Shown here one piece after another: positions 62,422 to 64,000 of a stretch of DNA of 64,000 nucleotides. Location of the stretch: positions 1,282,282 to 1,346,281 of the forward strand of contig VXAI01000069.1 of assembly GCA_013399305.1 (NCBI GenBank). The letters run 5' to 3'. The notes below the pieces were generated by a model that made no database searches, was not told where the DNA came from, and was given only the letters and a program-made list of their open reading frames with translations. Both the position numbers and the translations under genes were made by a program. The DNA comes from Rostratula benghalensis. Its lineage: Eukaryota; Chordata; Aves; Charadriiformes; Rostratulidae. Numbering within the stretch: position 1 is the first letter of the stretch; every line of letters starts with the position of its first letter.

Positions 62422-64000
62422 TACACAAAAGCTCTAAACAAATAAACAAAGTACGATCCAGAAACAAATAACAACTGACAGAGGCTAGGAAGAAACACAG
62501 CTGTCAACAAAAACCCTCACAGGCCAGCCCTCTGGGATGTGAAGAAGGGGTAAGGGCTTTGTGCAGAAAAGTAGAACACCACAGGCTGACACAGCAACCT
62601 GCTCTTTCAGGAGTTTCTCACACAAGACAGGCAAACCTCTCGCACTCCTGCACCTCCTCTCCCCCACTAAAATCAGAATTACAGCACTGTCCTAACTCCA
62701 GAGGCTGAAGATTGCCAGGTACTCAGTCATCAGTGCAATGGAGGGGGTGAGAGGGGGGAGGGAGGTGGGTGGATAGTGAACCTCCTTTGACAGAAAAGAT
62801 GTATTTAAAACTGCGTTTATACAAGTGGTTACCACCACCCCCCACACTCCTTCCTTGCACAGGAAGGTTCAGTTGCAGAGCACTGCTGTTCTGGTAAATC
62901 AGACTTTCTTGAGCACCCAACAGCCAAGGGTGACTTGCAGCTACACATGCCACATCCTTGCAGCTTCTGCACCCATGTTTGTGAACCTGTGGCACACGAA
63001 GCCATCACTTGAGGTACATAATGCAAAACCTACTTGCCCCCTCAGCCAGTCCTTGCTCAGGGACACCAAGAGCAAATTAAGCTTAAAGCCAAGAGTACCT
63101 GAGGGTTTCAGTAATACACCCCCAATCCCTACTTTCAAAAAAACAGCTTTAAAGTTTACAAGAGCAGAGAGCTACAGAGAAGATCCAGCACAAACCCAAG
63201 CAATTGGATTTAGAAGTGTGGAAAAAAACCAAAAGTTTCAAATGGGGCAGAGGAGAGCACAACAGAGAAAATGAGGTACATCACTAGAACAGCCAGAAGG
63301 GCAAAGAAGTCCAGATTTCAAGACACTATGTCAAAAATGCCTTACCATACCCATGCTGATTCCAAGCTCTGCAGGCAACCTGCACCCAGACTGTAGGTGT
63401 CTGAAAGGCCCTTGGGAAGCAGCTTCAGCCACAAGGGAGGATAATTGGAAGAGAGGAAAATGAAAGGAAAAAGAAACTGGACAGAGATCAAACCCTCCCC
63501 CATGGAACTGAGTAATAGATTCTTTGAGTGCCCTTAACAACACAGGCCTCCCAGGAGAGCCGAGGGCTCCTAGCACTGCTGGGAGGGTGCTCGGCTTTTC
63601 CCCAGCATCAGACCAAAAAACAACAGGCTTTTCTACATGCCTGAGAGTCTAAAAAAAAAAAAACAACAAAAAACCCCCACAAATTACAATCTAATATTGT
63701 AACATGATTTCAGATTCCTTTATAAATCTTAACTTCATTAAACTGATTGTATTACGGAGGGGAAAAAAAAAAAAGTCATTTAGCATCCCTGCTGTTTATT
63801 TTATTTCCTGCTGACACAACAATTTAAATTGATTAAAAAGTCTTTTCAATTATTTTCCAAAATGTATAAATATCAAACCAGTCTAATGCTAACTAACTAT
63901 AATGAATGACTGGGTCTATATAGAACTGCATATATGGGGTCCATAAGAGCAGTCTCCAGTGATACCAAGTGCAAGTTAATGTATCCACAGAACTGTACTT

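Larger units (their letters stand above)
50889..64000 (-). other. MXI1: MXI1 intron upstream of the micro-exon (at least 13 kb, runs off the window)
   Basis: I looked for the preceding MXI1 exons (SID helix, Ser/Pro linker) and did not find them, so this appears to be all intron. Recognised: MIR-like fossils at 51185-51330 and 56395-56500, two interleaved 46-bp homopolymer pairs at 62352-62421, a CTCF-like motif at 57024-57038, and A-rich tracts. Open frames up to 208 codons (for example + 56687-57313) show no family features. Confidence 0.75.

Noticed and set aside
50890..64000. Upstream MXI1 exons (SID helix and Ser/Pro linker)
   Set aside because: Searched for on the - strand and not found; they are most likely beyond the window.

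Overview
This window is vertebrate nuclear DNA, almost certainly from a bird. It has small multi-exon genes with GT-AG introns, a CpG-island promoter, several 5'-truncated CR1 LINE copies of the avian type and a few MIR-like SINE fossils. I see no mammalian L1 or Alu sequence. I cannot name the species.

Two protein genes are readable, arranged tail to tail. SMNDC1 (SPF30, a Tudor-domain splicing factor) is complete on the + strand. Its CpG-island promoter is at about 6.1-7.1 kb and is interrupted by a 171-N assembly gap next to a GGCCCC hexanucleotide array. A non-coding exon 1 ends at 6760, five coding exons run from 7409 to 14977 (238 aa), and the poly(A) signal is at 16550. MXI1 (MAX-interacting bHLH-zipper repressor) is on the - strand. 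Its last four coding exons are present (50859-50888, 26003-26117, 24615-24786, 23204-23367; 159 aa covering the bHLH, the zipper and the C-terminus), followed by a 3' UTR that probably ends near 21.55 kb. The N-terminal exons, including the SIN3-interaction domain, were not found and should lie beyond position 64000.

Layout: 1-6080 is intergenic with two CR1 pieces; 6080-16575 is SMNDC1; 16576-21554 is a gene-poor gap between the two 3' ends; 21555-64000 is MXI1, mostly one 24.7-kb intron plus at least 13 kb of the intron upstream. From memory, the same tail-to-tail MXI1/SMNDC1 order occurs in mammals. One gene supplies a pre-mRNA splicing factor and the other a MYC-antagonist repressor; the sequence shows no shared pathway.

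The most unexpected signal is not a gene. About fifteen pairs of mononucleotide runs, mostly the same base and the same length (A32/A32, A19/A19, A16/A16, T15/T15, T12/T12, G11/G11 and others), sit exactly 46 bp apart, while the sequence between and beside them is unrelated. This may be an assembly or consensus artefact or an unrecognised mutational process; it is far beyond chance on a hand count. I found no support for any new multi-gene system.
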